The position numbers were made by a program, and so were the translations under genes. A stretch of 64,000 nt of DNA from assembly GCA_963853835.1 (NCBI GenBank), contig OY970835.1, forward strand, positions 10,159,501 to 10,223,500. Direction: 5' to 3'. This DNA comes from Calendula officinalis. Taxonomy: Eukaryota > Streptophyta > Magnoliopsida > Asterales > Asteraceae. Every line of letters starts with the position of its first letter. Within the stretch, counting starts at the first letter, position 1. Below the pieces are notes generated by a model. That model was not told where the DNA came from and made no database searches. It was given only the letters and a program-made list of their open reading frames with translations. Positions 22,897-34,289 of this stretch are shown in pieces.

Positions 22897-25800
22897 ATGG
22901 AGAAGACTGAAACTCCAAAAGAGCCGGAAAAGACAAAACCAAAGGAGACGCAAAGGTCTACTCAACCAGAAGCAACAAACTCGTACACGCCGAAGGTTCC
23001 TTTCCCTCAACGGTTGAGGAAAGAAAAGCTTAAAGAAAAATACGATAAGTTCGTTGACATGATAAAACAGGTGCGCATTAACGTTCCTTTGGTTGACATG
23101 TTAGCAGGGATGCCGAACTATGGGAAATTCATCAAGGATTTGATTTCTAGCAAGACACTAACGGAGGAGGCGTCGTCAGCAATACTAAGTGAGGAATGCA
23201 CAGCTATCCTCCAACCAAACATGCCTCCAAAGAAGGGCGATCCTGGGATTTTTAATGCCCTTGTCGAAGTACCTTAAATTAGGATTATCGGATCTTAAAC
23301 CGACTAGGATGAGTGTTAGACTAGCAGACCTGTAATTTAAATACCCGTTAGGCATAGCAGAGAACGTCCCAGTCAAGGTCGATAGGTTCGTATTTCCGGC
23401 TGATTTTGTAATTTTAGACATCCCTGAAGAGCCGAATGTCCCTCTCATCTTAGGGAGACCCTTTCTGAACACCGCCAGTGCCATCATCTTAGTCGCTGAA
23501 AAATAGCTTAGGCTAGGTGTTGTGGATGACCGAGTCACTTTCTCCATTGAGAAAGTGATGAGGCATACATCTGCCTCTGATGATACATGCAATTTCATCG
23601 ACATCATCGATGTGTGCATGGAGGAGGAAATTACTTCGTTTCTCGACCTAGACTGCGATGACATCACTACCTATGGTGATGTCACTCTAGACTCTCCCGA
23701 ATATATCCAAGATATCTCAGAGCTCGAGGAATTACTTCGCCTTGACGAAGAGGATTCGGAAGACAATGAAGTAGTTTTTGAGAAATTCGACCCTGACCAA
23801 AAACTCCGCATAAAAACATCTTTTGAGGACCCTCCATCTCTTGAACTTAAACCGTTACCCGATCATCTAGAGTATGCATTCCTTCAGGGAGAATCGGACT
23901 TGCCTGTGATTATTTCATCTACTCTAGCTCCTCTCGAAAAAGATAATTTAATAAAAATTATAAAATCTCATATAAGAGCTCTAGCTTGGAAAACCGCAGA
24001 TATTCCGGGTATAAACCCTTCTTTTTGTACACATAAAATTTTAATGGAAGAAAACTTCAAACCTAGTGCGCAGAGACAAAGGCGTTTAAATCCCAACATG
24101 AAGGAAGTCATGAAGAAGGAAGTTCTTAAACTGCTTGATGCAGGGCTTATCTATCCCATTTCTGATAGTCCTTGGGTGAGTCCGGTCCATGTGGTTCCGA
24201 AAAAAGGGGGAATGACAGTTGTGCGTAACGATAAGGATGAACTAGTTCATACTCGTACTGTCACGGGATGACGAGTTTGCATCGACTACCGTAAACTGAA
24301 CGAAGCCACTCGAAAGGATCACTTTCCTTTACCCTTCATCGAACAAATGTTGGAGAGATTGGTCGGGAACAACCTCTATTGTTTCTTGGATGGTTTCTCC
24401 GGCTACTTTCAAATCCCGATGGACCCTCAAGATCAGGAAAAGACTACTTTCACGTGCCCTTTTGGTACATTTGCGTATCGGAAGATGCCTTTCGGGTTGT
24501 GCAACGCGCCTGCAACATTTTAGCGGTGCATGACTGAGATTTTTCAAGACATGATCGAGGAATGTATGGAAGTCTTCATGGACAATTTCTCATTATTTGG
24601 AGATTCCTTCGAGTCATGTCTTTCTAGCCTTGAGTGAGTTCTCATTAGGTGCGATGAATCAAATCTCGTGCTTAATTAGGAATAATGTCATTTCATGGTG
24701 CGTGAAGGCATCGTGTTAGGACACAAAATTTCTGCGAAGGGGATTGAGGTCGATAAATCTAAAATCGATGTTATTTATCAATTACCTCTCCCTTATAATA
24801 TCAAATATGTGAGAAGCTTCTTAGGTCATGCGGGGCTCTATCGTCGGTTCATCAAGGATTTTTCCAAGATAACCCGACCCATGACTCATCATCTCGAGAA
24901 GGATAGACCTTTCGTGTTCACTCCCGAATGTGTGGAGGCCTTCAATCCTTTAAAGAATCGGCTCACAGAAGCTCCTATCATGGTATCTCCCAATTGGGAG
25001 TTACCATTCGAACTCATGTGCGATACTAGTGATTTCGCACTCGGTGCAGTTTTAGATCAGCGTGTCAATAATCGTTTCCAACCTATCTATTATGCTAGCC
25101 GAACACTCACCGGTGCTCAGGCGAATTACACCACAACTGATAAGGAACTCCTTGCAGTGGTTTTCGCCTTTGACAAATTTCGTCTGTACCTTGTTATATC
25201 CAAAACAATTGTATTTACGGATCACTCAGCATTGAAATATCTGTTCGCCAAGCAAGATGCAAAACCGCGTCTCATGCGTTGGATTCTTCTCCTACAAGAA
25301 TTCGACATTGAGATAAAAGATAAAAAAGGAGCGGAAAATCTTGCGGCGGATCATCTATCTCGATTAGAGAACCCTCACCTTGACGAGTGGAATGAAGACG
25401 GGATTCATGATTCGTTTCCCGACGAATTTCTCGAAGCGGTCAATGCTATACAAGACACCAACGATCTGTGGTTCACTGATTTCGCAAATTATCTAGCGGC
25501 TGGTGTTCTTGTTAAAGAAATGACCCATCAACAAAAAGGGAAATTCTTTTCGGATTTGAAACACTACCATTGGGATGCTCCACATTTGTTTCTGGGTTGG
25601 TCCCGATTTGATGCATAGACGGTGTGTTTCCGGTGACGAAGCCAATGACATTCTCAATAAATGTCACAAGGGCCCCACCGGTGGACATTTTGGTCCAAAC
25701 TATACCGCCCGGAAAGTTCTTGATGCGGGTTTCTATTGGCCAACGATCTTCAAAGATGCACAAGAATTGGTCAAAACTTGTGATGCGTGCCAACGAATCG

Positions 25801-26650
25801 GAAGAATCTCCAAACGGCATGAAATGCCACAACATGGCATCCAAGTTTGTGAGGTTTTCGACATTTGGGGCATTGACTTCATGGGTCCGTTCCCAAGATC
25901 CCAAGGTAATAAATATATCCTTGTTGCAGTTGATTTCGTCTCCAAATGGGCCGAGGCAAAAGCTCTCCCAACTAATGATGCCCGAGTCGTAATTAATTTT
26001 CGTAAATCTCTTTTCTGCCGGTTCGGTTTCCCGAGGGCACTGATTAGTGATCGTGGCACCCATTTTGCCAACCATCTTATCACCGAAAATTCTCCAACGA
26101 TACGGTGTCCACCACCGTCTCTCGACCGCATATCATCCACAAACTAGTGGTCAAGTCGAGAACACTAAGCGTGCCTTAAAGAGGATTCTAGAGAAAACCA
26201 TCGAGAAAAATCCCAAGTTGTGGTCTCAATGACTTGAAGATGCTCTATGGGCATTCCGTACCGCGTACAAAACTCCTATTGGCCATACTCTGTATCGGAT
26301 GATTTACGGAAAAGCATGTCACCTTCCATTCGAGATAGTGCACAAAGCCTATTGGGCTATCAAAGAATGTGACATGAGCATCATTCCTGCCGGAACCGAG
26401 CGTAATCATCAGCTTAAACTTCTTGATGAACACCGTTTTGAAGCATATGAAAATTCCCGATTCTACAAAGAGAGAAGTAAGTATTTGCATGATAAGAAAT
26501 TAAAAACTCAAAAATGCTTCCAACCGGGTGACAAAGTCTTAATCTAACAATCTCGGTATAAATTTTCTCCCGGAAAACTTAAATCAAAATGGGTGGGTCC
26601 GTATACCGTTTTAAAACAACACCCATCGGGATACGTGCTCTAGACTCGTA
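22897..26650 (+). pseudogene. Athila Pol (protease, RT, RNase H, integrase), multiply broken
   Basis: Order: spacer with FPQRLRKEKLKEKYDKF; a decayed aspartic-protease region at 23,260-23,520 with blocks PEEPNVPLILGRPF and several stops; RT from 23,522 with WVSPVHVVPKKGG, RVCIDYRKLNEATRKDHFPL and the catalytic block FMDNFSLFG. GAC AAT at 24581-24586 replaces the usual Asp-Asp. RNase H follows (24,695-25,618; CDTSDFALGAVL, FTDHSALKYL), then integrase 25,575-26,550 with HHCC (HKGPTGGH...CDACQ), DDE residues in GIDFMG, ISDRGTHF and VENTKRAL, and a C-terminal block YGKACHLPFEIVHKAYWA. More than eight stops and frameshifts are seen. No activity is expected. Confidence 0.9.
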
Positions 26651-27196
26651 AATCCATGAAGTGCTTCTCGGGAGGCAACCCGTGTTTAGTTTCTGCATGA
26701 AAAAAAAAACACACTTCGCCATGAAGGGCGAAAAGAAGTAAAAGAGCAACACCGAGTCAAGCTCTAGACTCGTAAATCCATGAAGTGCTTCTCGGGAGGC
26801 AACCCGTGTTTAGTTTCTGCGTGAAAAAAAAAAACCAAAAATTTTAAAAAGATGTAGATAGCGTCGCTATCCTAGATTGCGGCGCTACCTGCCCAAATCG
26901 AAACCAAACAGAAACCCGAAATAGCGTTTGACCCTTAAATAGCGTTGGATTTCGCGTCGCTATTTATGGCATAGCGGCGCGATCTATCATTCGGTCTCGC
27001 TATCCTATCCGACCCGACTACGCGATTACACGGAGATAGCGGCGCGATCTCTGGCGAAGTATTAAACATCCGTTTCTCTTCAGTCATGCAGAATCCTCAA
27101 AAACCCTAACCCCCCACCTGCGATTTCGGCGATTTTCACCCCAAAACCCCAAATTCTGGCCAAATCTTCCGAATTCTTCCATTATTCTTCGATTCC
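26651..27196 (+). promoter_or_regulatory. Athila inter-ORF region with palindrome array (possible second promoter)
   Basis: A 100-bp stretch (CTAGACTCGTAAATCCATGA...) is directly repeated at about 26,642 and 26,763, each followed by a poly-A run. Positions 26,860-27,055 repeat the LTR-type motifs GATAGCGTCGCTATC, GCGGCGCTACC, TCGCGTCGCTATT and TAGCGGCGCGATC. This leads into a leader and the exon 1 start at 27,197. The arrangement mirrors the 5' LTR array, so transcription of the accessory ORF from here is plausible but inferred. Confidence 0.5.
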
Positions 27197-29318
27197 GTGG
27201 CATCTAAGGTTTGTTTAACCCTCTTTTCTTCATGTAATCCATGTTTTAGGGTATAAATCTTAGATTTCAGTGGGTTTTCTTGTCTAGGTTCGAAAATTAG
27301 GAACTCTTGCTAATCACTTCCGTTTTTCGTTGATTAGTTGTTGATTTAAGCCATAGATTGTTAGATATTCGAATTTCTACTTAACCCTAGTGCAAATTTC
27401 AAATTTTTAGGGCTTGATTTTTCTTTTTAGGAAGAAAACCTATGAACTCTTGCTTGATAATGATAAAAATCCGTAAATTGCTTATGTTTGGCTTGTTAAA
27501 TTGTCTACATTGTGTTAATGAGTTCAATTTTGTATAAATAATAAAAATACTTGTTAAATTTTCACATTGTGGTTAAAATTTTAATAATTGGGTTCATGTT
27601 TTTGACGACTACATCACAAGTTTTCTACAAATTTCAGATTTTAATTGTTAAAACAATCATTGTAAGTGTTGAATAATTTCACACTTAGTTGAACAACTAA
27701 GTGTGGGTAAGGGAAATTGAGATTTTTAATTAAAAGCCATATTATTCATGTTCAATTCCCTTATTTAATCTTGAACTATTACTGTTAAATAAAACTTCTA
27801 ATGCTTACTCTCTTATTTTGTGATTGGCAGCGAACAAGAGCCTCAACAAAAGCCTCATCCTCGCGAGCACCTCCACCACCGCCTTCCCCAACTTCCTCAT
27901 CGTCATCCGCCTCGGAGGATGAATCAGAGGATGAAATTGAAGTCCCCATGCATAGGGACGGTTTTCCGCTGGCACTCCAAAACGAAGTTCATCACGTGTT
28001 TGAAGAATTCTCGACTATCCGCAACGAGAGCACGAGAATTTTATATGAAGAAAAAAGAAACAAGATAATGCACAAAAAGGTGCATGTGGGCCGAACCCCT
28101 AAATGGGATCAACTTGCGGCATTGGGAAAAGAAGAAGATATACGGGCCTATTTGGTTCGTGAACTTTATGGCGGAGGAGGGCAAGTTTTATTCACATGTA
28201 ATGCATGGGAAGTTGCCCTCACATTACGAGAACCAGTCTACTCCGAGTTGGTACTTGAATTTTTCACCACGTACCGATTGGAAGCAGTCAAAGCCCACAA
28301 TGAACCCACTGCCGATTCCATTCATTATCGAATAGGAAACCACTGGGTTAATTGCTCTCTAGTCCAATTTGTGATCAATTTGGGGCTTTACACAGCAGCC
28401 CAAGCAAATAACGATCACTTCCTTCAATATCTCAATCGGGGCGAATTTCAAGAAGCCTGGAATGTTGAACATATTTAGGCCGAACTTGGTGTGGGAGTTT
28501 GGAACCCAAGTCACTCCAAGGGTAACGAAATCTGGAACACTGAACACCGATACTTATACTGGATGATCACGAATACTATTCGACAAAGAAAGGAAGGTGG
28601 CGAAAAGATGAACATGTACAGCTTATGGCTATTGTACCAGTTAGTCCACAGGAACCGCCTCACTAACATACCACTCATTATTGTTGCATTTCTGAGTGGT
28701 CCAGCACAGGGGGACAAAGGAAAAAGTGGCTTCAGGGGAGGCCAATACATTATCCGTCTGGCCAAAGTAGCGGTAACTCTGACACCACGGGTGAGGTTGA
28801 GCATGACAAAGCAAGAAATGGGGTTCCTGGATTATAATCAAATGTATGGTATGGGCGTGATCAGAAATGCAGTACATGGTGTAGAGGATGGGCGGTACGT
28901 ATGGGAAGATAACCCGCCCACCGAAAACATTCGAAGGGCTAGGCAGAGGCAACCACAACAGCATGCAGAAGATGCAGAGATACGGGAAATGGAGCCGCCG
29001 GTTATGGATCATGGTCACGGGCATCCCGGAGCGTCTGGCACCGGAGCAGGTCCTTCCTCATATGACCCGTGTTAAAACTTACATGCAGATATTCAGGCTT
29101 TACAGGTAGGCATGAACTTACAACTCCAAAGGAACAATTATCAAGGTGAAAGAGCCCAATCATACCCGCACTGGCAAGCTCCGACAGCTACAGCTGAGGC
29201 CCGCGACCCGTTACCTTATTGGGGACCGAGCTTGTCAGCACCGCCGAACTTCCCCACCTATGAAGATTGGTTCAACCAGTACGATCCGACACGGCCTCGT
29301 GATGGGCGTGATTATTGA
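27197..29318 (+). pseudogene. Athila accessory (env-position) ORF, two exons, two stops
   Basis: Second copy of the accessory protein. Exon 1 is 27197-27208, reading GTG GCA TCT AAG where the other copy has ATG. The intron is 27209-27830 (622 nt, GT...AG). Exon 2, 27831-29318, stays in one frame with stops at 28476-28478 and 29073-29075. It has a Ser/Pro-rich N terminus, acidic SEDESEDEIEVP, the conserved domain (FTCNAWEVALTLREPVYSE, NHWVNCSLVQFVINLGLYTA, GPAQGDKGKSGFRGGQYI) and the C-terminal tail PPNFPTYEDWFNQYDP. It resembles the PF03078-type protein; role unknown. Close agreement with the inverted copy at 1,077-3,299 argues for past coding constraint. Confidence 0.82.
27680..27705. repeat. 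Intron hairpin of the accessory ORF
   Basis: Arms CACTTAGTT / AACTAAGTG (extended by flanking pairs) around the loop GAAC, 125 nt before the exon 2 acceptor. Stem conserved, loop different, relative to the two hairpins at 2755-2837. Confidence 0.75.
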
Positions 29319-30025
29319 TCCTTGTGTTTGGGTTCACAAAACTATTTTTTCGATTTAGTTGTACTTTATTTTATTTTTTAGCAACAATTTAGTTTTCTTT
29401 TTTTTCATTTGGATTATTGTATTTGTTTTTCAAACTATGTTACTGTTTAGTTTCTTTCTAGCTGTGATTTTTTTTTAGAATGTGATGAGCTTTAGAACTG
29501 GATGACAGTGCTCGGAAATGGACCTAGCTTCTGGATGATAACATAACCTGGAAACTCAAAATACCCTCAGGGAGTAACGTTCCCTTTTGCCTGTTTACTT
29601 TTTGTTCATAATTTTATTGCATTGAGGACAATGCAACTCTCTAAGTGTGGGCATGGGGGTGGATTCCACCATTTTTTGTAGTTCTCATTTAAATCATCTA
29701 AATAAAACAACACAACCATTTCAATCAAATTTTTTTAGACACTTCACAAAACCTTAAAAAACAATTTTTGGACAATAAAGTCATTTTTAAAAGTCAAAAT
29801 TTTACCTAGCTTTTATGCGTCAATTTTTGTGGCTTTTCATCGATCTAATTCTTTTTCTTAACTAGTTAATTAAACCATTTTTAACGTGGAAAATTTGAAA
29901 TGTCTTGCAAACTTTATAAAAACTATCTTTTGTAATCAAAAAGAATATTACAATTGACTATAATCTTGTGTTCAATACATTATTTGTCTTAAGTAATCTT
30001 ATTCTAACTAACTAACAAGCAAACC
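29319..30025 (+). other. Athila 3' untranslated region
   Basis: No gene. Blocks shared with the inverted copy (640-960) include CCCTCAGGGAGTAACGTTCCC and TAAGTGTGGGCATGGGGG; the latter purine run could be polypurine-like. It is AT-rich after 29,700 and truncated at about 30,025. Confidence 0.6.
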
Positions 30026-31274
30026 ACAAGACTATCTAGTCACTAGAACTAGAAGGCAATCATAAAGAAGGATGATAAATGTTGTGATGTCATCAGAATC
30101 AAGTGAAGAACCAGCTCCACTGATCACTAGACCAAGAAGACCTATTCATACTGTGTCCAGCGATGATGGGCAGGTTATAAGGAAGACCCATCATCAAGTT
30201 GAAGAAGAGGCACAATCTATTCTATCGTCCTTTTTACCCTACATCAATGAGTGAGGAGGGTCTGACAGGGTTAAAGAAAACGAAAAACCCTTACCAAACC
30301 GATTAAAAAGCCGGGTAGCCACATTTTTATCAGATTTCATATGTTGGTCTCTGATATTGAAAAAGTCATCATGGACCCAGTGATGCAATGCACAACCCTC
30401 CAGCGACTCAAGTACTTCTTAAAAAGAACTTGTTTCAATTCCACCGAGATTAGCTCATATGCTATCGACATCTCATTTGGAGATTATTTGTATTGAATAA
30501 GAGGACACATCTCCGGTCCTCGCCTTCATTTGTCCACTAATTGATTCTAGAGACATATCAAACGCCACCAGAACACAGGCACTCTACCAAGCATATCTTT
30601 GTGATATTTTCAGAACATTCATAGTGATACAAAAAATATTGGTATTCCACGATGATTGAATGCAAATCCTACCAGTGCTAACATCAAAGCCAACGCTGAA
30701 CGTAGGTCACACAGTTTCTGTAACTGTTGTGTTAACAGGCAATCTATGTGATCCTGGTTTACCCTGATTGAACACAGAGCAAAAGTATGACGACTGTACT
30801 CCAATATTATCAACAACAGTTAAGAAGTCAGATAAAAGATCTGATGACTGTACTCCAATATTATCAACAACAGTCAAGAAGTCAGATAAAGGATTTGATG
30901 ACTGTACTCCAACATTATCAACAATGGTCAGGAAATCAAAAGGAAAATACAGAACCATTCTTTCATGTCATCAACATCAGTCAGGATTCAAGGATCATCA
31001 AGAACAACAATTCGACAAAGCCACACGATCAAGAAAAGACTTTCGTAGCGAACCACTCTATTATTGGGTCTTATTTTCGTCGACTGAAGAAAAGTCTTCT
31101 AGGGTTCTTTTTATTGGTTGAAAAGCCAGATGAAAGTATCGTTTTCACAAGTTAACAAAGCTGAAGCTGATTCTACAACAATACCATTCAACGAATTATC
31201 AATCAGTTGCAGCTTTTGCTAAAGATGAAGACTTCAAAGATATGCTTCCCAAACTATTGATACAAAGGGGGGGA
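30026..31274 (+). pseudogene. Sirevirus 3' region: env-like C terminus, untranslated DNA and polypurine tract
   Basis: Positions 30,026-30,240 encode DYLVTRTRRQS, MSSESSEEPAPLITRPRR and KTHHQVEEEAQ, paralogous to 19,328-19,530, then a stop. Positions 30,240-30,970 are homologous to the minus strand of 61,140-61,720. A polypurine tract AAAGGGGGGGA lies at 31264-31274. It starts in the middle of the ORF at the junction with Athila, so this is a separate, truncated Sirevirus copy rather than the other side of the Athila insertion. Confidence 0.65.
30788..30950 (+). repeat. Three tandem 54-bp repeats
   Basis: Three units beginning GACTGTACTCCAATATTATC, with period 54 bp and few differences (GTTAAGAAGTCAG versus GTCAAGAAGTCAG; the third is more diverged). 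The period is a multiple of three, so the unit can be read as 18 residues. Two related, more diverged units are at about 61,140-61,245 on the minus strand. Confidence 0.85.
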
Positions 31275-31720
31275 TTTTTGGGGCATTATTATTATAATTA
31301 ATAGTCTAAGGGTTAGGATTGACAAGTTTAGAAACTACTAACTAGACATTAGAGTAAACATGTTAATTAGTGGTGAGGTATAAATATAGAGAGGTTAGAG
31401 TTTAATTGTAACTTTTCACTCACTTAATAGAATTACACTTTTGGAAAATTCTCTCTCAATCCTCTATCTACTCTCTCACTAAAACACACACTTACACACA
31501 CTAGATCTGAAATCAAATACTGAATTCATGGATTGATGCTTAGTTTAAGAATCACACATGGAGTCTTGATACTGACCGGAAATCTTAAACCTTATTTAAT
31601 TCAATATATTCTTGAGTAAATATCACTTTTGGTTTATAAACGAGTAGCAACTGGCAATCCATTTTTAGTGCTATGTTTTACTATTAATCGAATGTTATGA
31701 TTATCCATGTAAGTCGCATG
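31275..31720 (+). repeat. Probable Sirevirus 3' LTR, partial
   Basis: Follows the polypurine tract. It contains GGTATAAATATAGAGAGG (TATA at about 31,380) and a C/A-rich leader (TCTCTCACTAAAACACACAC). The terminal bases read TTTTTGG rather than TGTTGG, so the exact start is uncertain, and the 3' boundary is not defined. No partner LTR was recognised. Confidence 0.5.
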
Positions 31721-31994
31721 CCCGCTCGTTCGCAAAACCAGTTTTGGCGGGGTGTTATAGGCGGCGCCATGACACCTTATAGAACCTTGGATTTTAACCA
31801 CCTAAAACTTAATTAAATAAAATAATTAATTCTCTCAAGATTAAAAACCAACAACACCTGTGACCAATATTACTAGTAGTCTTAAAGTCAATTCGATTAA
31901 AACCCATATTCTTATTAATTAAACCAACCATTTGTTACAGATCGAAGATCTTTATTACAAGTAACAACTAACAACACACATTAAAAACACAATT
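31721..31994. other. Chitinase downstream region and repeat remnant
   Basis: GGGGTGTTATAGGCGGCG at about 31,750 looks like a Gypsy LTR end. On the minus strand AATAAA at 31951-31956, about 40 nt after the chitinase stop, is a candidate polyadenylation signal. Nothing else is seen. Confidence 0.45.
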
Positions 31995-33759
31995 TCACCC
32001 AAAAGGCCTTTGATTGTAACAATCAAGATTTTCCCCAGGACTAACTTCCAAAATGCTGCAATACCTTCTATAAAACCCAATTCTATCCTCCACCCTAGAG
32101 TTCTGACCTTGTCCACATTCTAGACCGCCATTGATGATGTTCGTGATAACTCCATATCCTGAGACACGACCAGCTGACCTGTCTGCAGCTGATGGGGCCC
32201 ACCTTCCGGTGATTACATCATGGCTTGATGGTTTGTTACCTTGTGGGGTCATCCAGTACCATATTGCTGACTCAAATGATAAGGTTGGGTCCGTTGCTAA
32301 GAGATCAGGGTTGTTGATTAAGTCTCTTCCAATTGACCTTCCGAACAGCCCGTAGTTGTAGTTACTATAAATAAAATATTACCATGTTACATACACCAAC
32401 TACTTGGTTTTTACCACACGCGATGCTGACATGATTTTTCATATGATATTCAAACTAATGTTTACTGACATTTGTACAAGCATAAATTTTTATTCTCAAT
32501 AATTTGGATACTATAAATAATTTGAGGTGTAAAAGCAAGTTAGTAAATATTATATTACTAATTTGCACATTACATTTTTTAGACAAAAATAACATATTAA
32601 AACAAAAGGGGTCAAAACCTAAATATAAAAAATTTAACCATGTTATTTATACCAATTATAGGTAAATGTTCAAGGTAGTGTATTCCTAAGGGATAAATCT
32701 CAACCATTAATCAATAATATTTATTGGTCAAGATTAATCATATATTTTATACATGAAGGGTATTATTAAAAGTTTCTTAATAAAAGATTAATAAAAAGAG
32801 TGTCGGAAACTCACTGAGAGAGTTGGATTGGTCCTCTACCAAAGTAGCTTTGTGGACATGGCCATTCATTGGAATCACAGTACCTACTTGTTGGGCTGTC
32901 TTCTCTAACAAAACAATATCCCCATGCAAATTGACCATCTGGTGCAGTTGGCCATCCACCTACACATGCAAATTAACCGTTACTCAAACGGTAACAAAAC
33001 TTGATGTTCCTAATTCTATTTATTATTTTGATGATTTCCAAACATGTAGTAAAATCCAAAATTCTTTAAAAAAAACTTTAGTTTTAAGTCATCACACAAA
33101 ATTTGGAAGTCCTTTGGTCGCACAAAAATTGGTTTGGTCGCACAATATGGTCTGGCCGTACGTTAGTTATAAAAAAATGGTCGGTCGCATACAAAATTTG
33201 TAGTCGCACAAGTTGCATGATATATTTTTGGTAAGATTTGAGTCAATAAGTTATCTTTGTGAAAACATGTGCATTTTTTTTTTTCTGTCTATTTTGGTAA
33301 TTATATTTTAATATTTTATTGAAAAATGAAGAAGAAGATACCGGTGGTTTCATGGGAGGTTTGAGCAAAGAAAGCCGCAAGCTCTCTTTTACGGTCGTCA
33401 TCATTTCCCGTTGTTCCAAATCCATTATATGCTCCTGCAGCATTTATAAAAGCATTGTAACTGTAAAATCCGTTTGCTTTGCATCTCGGGTCATTTCGGT
33501 ACTTTAGCATTTGATCAAACACGGCAGCAGTAACAATCGAGCCAACACCGGTGCCAGCCGGTGCTGGTGTACCACCCCCGCTACACTGACTCTGACAGTT
33601 ATTTGCTGGCGAGCAGTGAGCGGGAGTGTTTCCACAGAAACCGAATTGACTACAACAGTTTCCATTCGAGCACGGTGCGTTACCGCCTTGTCTCCCGCAG
33701 TTTTGAGACGAGACAGTTGTAAAGAGGAAGAGAATCGTTACGATGAGTAACATATTCAT
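31995..33759 (-). CDS. Class I-type (hevein domain plus GH19) endochitinase, three exons
   Basis: Secreted enzyme that hydrolyses beta-1,4 N-acetylglucosamine links of chitin; a defence (PR-3) protein. Exons: 33342-33759, 32815-32959, 31995-32364, all with GT/AG borders and frame-consistent joins, giving 310 residues. Residues 1-18 are a hydrophobic signal peptide; 19-60 the hevein chitin-binding domain with eight Cys (21, 30, 35, 36, 42, 49, 55, 59); 61-72 a Gly/Pro hinge; the rest GH19. Catalytic Glu137 (SHETTG) and Glu159 (CFVRE) are 22 residues apart, as in the family. Signatures CKANGFYSYNAF and SFESAIWYWM are present. The protein ends CYNQRPFG without the C-terminal vacuolar extension of many class I enzymes, so apoplastic location is likely. 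The open frame and splice sites look intact. The symbol is left empty because orthology cannot be settled here. Confidence 0.95.
32365..32814 (-). other. Chitinase intron 2 containing a MITE arm
   Basis: 450-nt GT...AG intron. Plus-strand 32,665-32,775 (TTCAAGGTAGTG, AAATCTCAACCATTAATC, TCAAGATTAATCATATATTT) matches the terminal arm of the inverted-repeat element at 34,290-34,880. No second arm is seen, so it is a fragment or a one-sided relic. Confidence 0.65.
32960..33341 (-). other. Chitinase intron 1
   Basis: 382-nt GT...AG intron interrupting the Gly codon after SHETT. Plus-strand 33,110-33,215 has four to five copies of GGTCGCACA or close variants, spaced 15-40 bp; the reason is unknown. 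Confidence 0.85.
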
Positions 33760-33815
33760 GGTTTGTTAATTGTGAATTTGTGATGGTAGTGGATGATAAT
33801 TGATGCGTTCAAGTT

Positions 33816-33827
33816 GCCTATTTATGG
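33816..33827 (-). promoter_or_regulatory. Candidate TATA box of the chitinase gene
   Basis: CCATAAATAGGC on the minus strand, about 60 bp upstream of the start codon, a suitable distance for a short untranslated leader (AT-rich, ending ACAAACC before ATG). Confidence 0.6.
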
Positions 33828-34289
33828 TATTCCCTTTTTTGTCTTTTTCTATTTTTTAGACCGGTTGTATGTCAAATTTGTCAAACTTGCACTCTCATTT
33901 TTGTTTAAACACGCGACCGTAGTCGGTACCAGTGAAAAGATATATACCGATTTTTTGGTCATTATTGAATTGCTTTTTAATATTTTAATATATATCACGA
34001 AAAATACATTGATGATAAAATTATATGTTTTTCTTTTGTCATTTGTAAGTCATAGATTTTTTAATCCTAAAAAATTATATGATGGAGCATCGTATATATG
34101 TTATTGTAAGCATGTAAATGCAACTCCAAATAAAAAAAAAATTAATTGTGTAACAATAAATTTAAACTCGACGTTCGCGTATGATTTGTTTTTGGTTGGT
34201 GTTTCTAACCTCTTTAAATACCATTTATTATTTTCAAACATAGAAATTGAATTCAAAGTAATTATTTATAACAGTAATAATAGATGTAT

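Larger units (their letters stand above)
19771..30025 (+). mobile_element. Athila-lineage Ty3/Gypsy element, decayed, lacking its 3' LTR
   Basis: Begins with a 1.4-kb LTR (TGATATTGGC...ACATCA), a tRNA-Asp primer site and a gag-pol order PR-RT-RNaseH-INT, followed by an untranslated region and an accessory ORF, the arrangement known for Athila. Many stops and frameshifts break gag and pol. After the accessory ORF the 3' untranslated region ends abruptly at about 30,025, where Sirevirus DNA begins; no 3' LTR is present, so no TSD can be read. Confidence 0.88.

Noticed and set aside
23185..26140. Long minus-strand open frames opposite Athila pol (for example 25,512-26,075)
   Set aside because: Antisense shadows of RT and integrase; the plus strand has the recognisable domains.
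30788..30950. CRISPR-like array
   Set aside because: Units are contiguous 54-bp tandem repeats without distinct spacers, in a plant retroelement.
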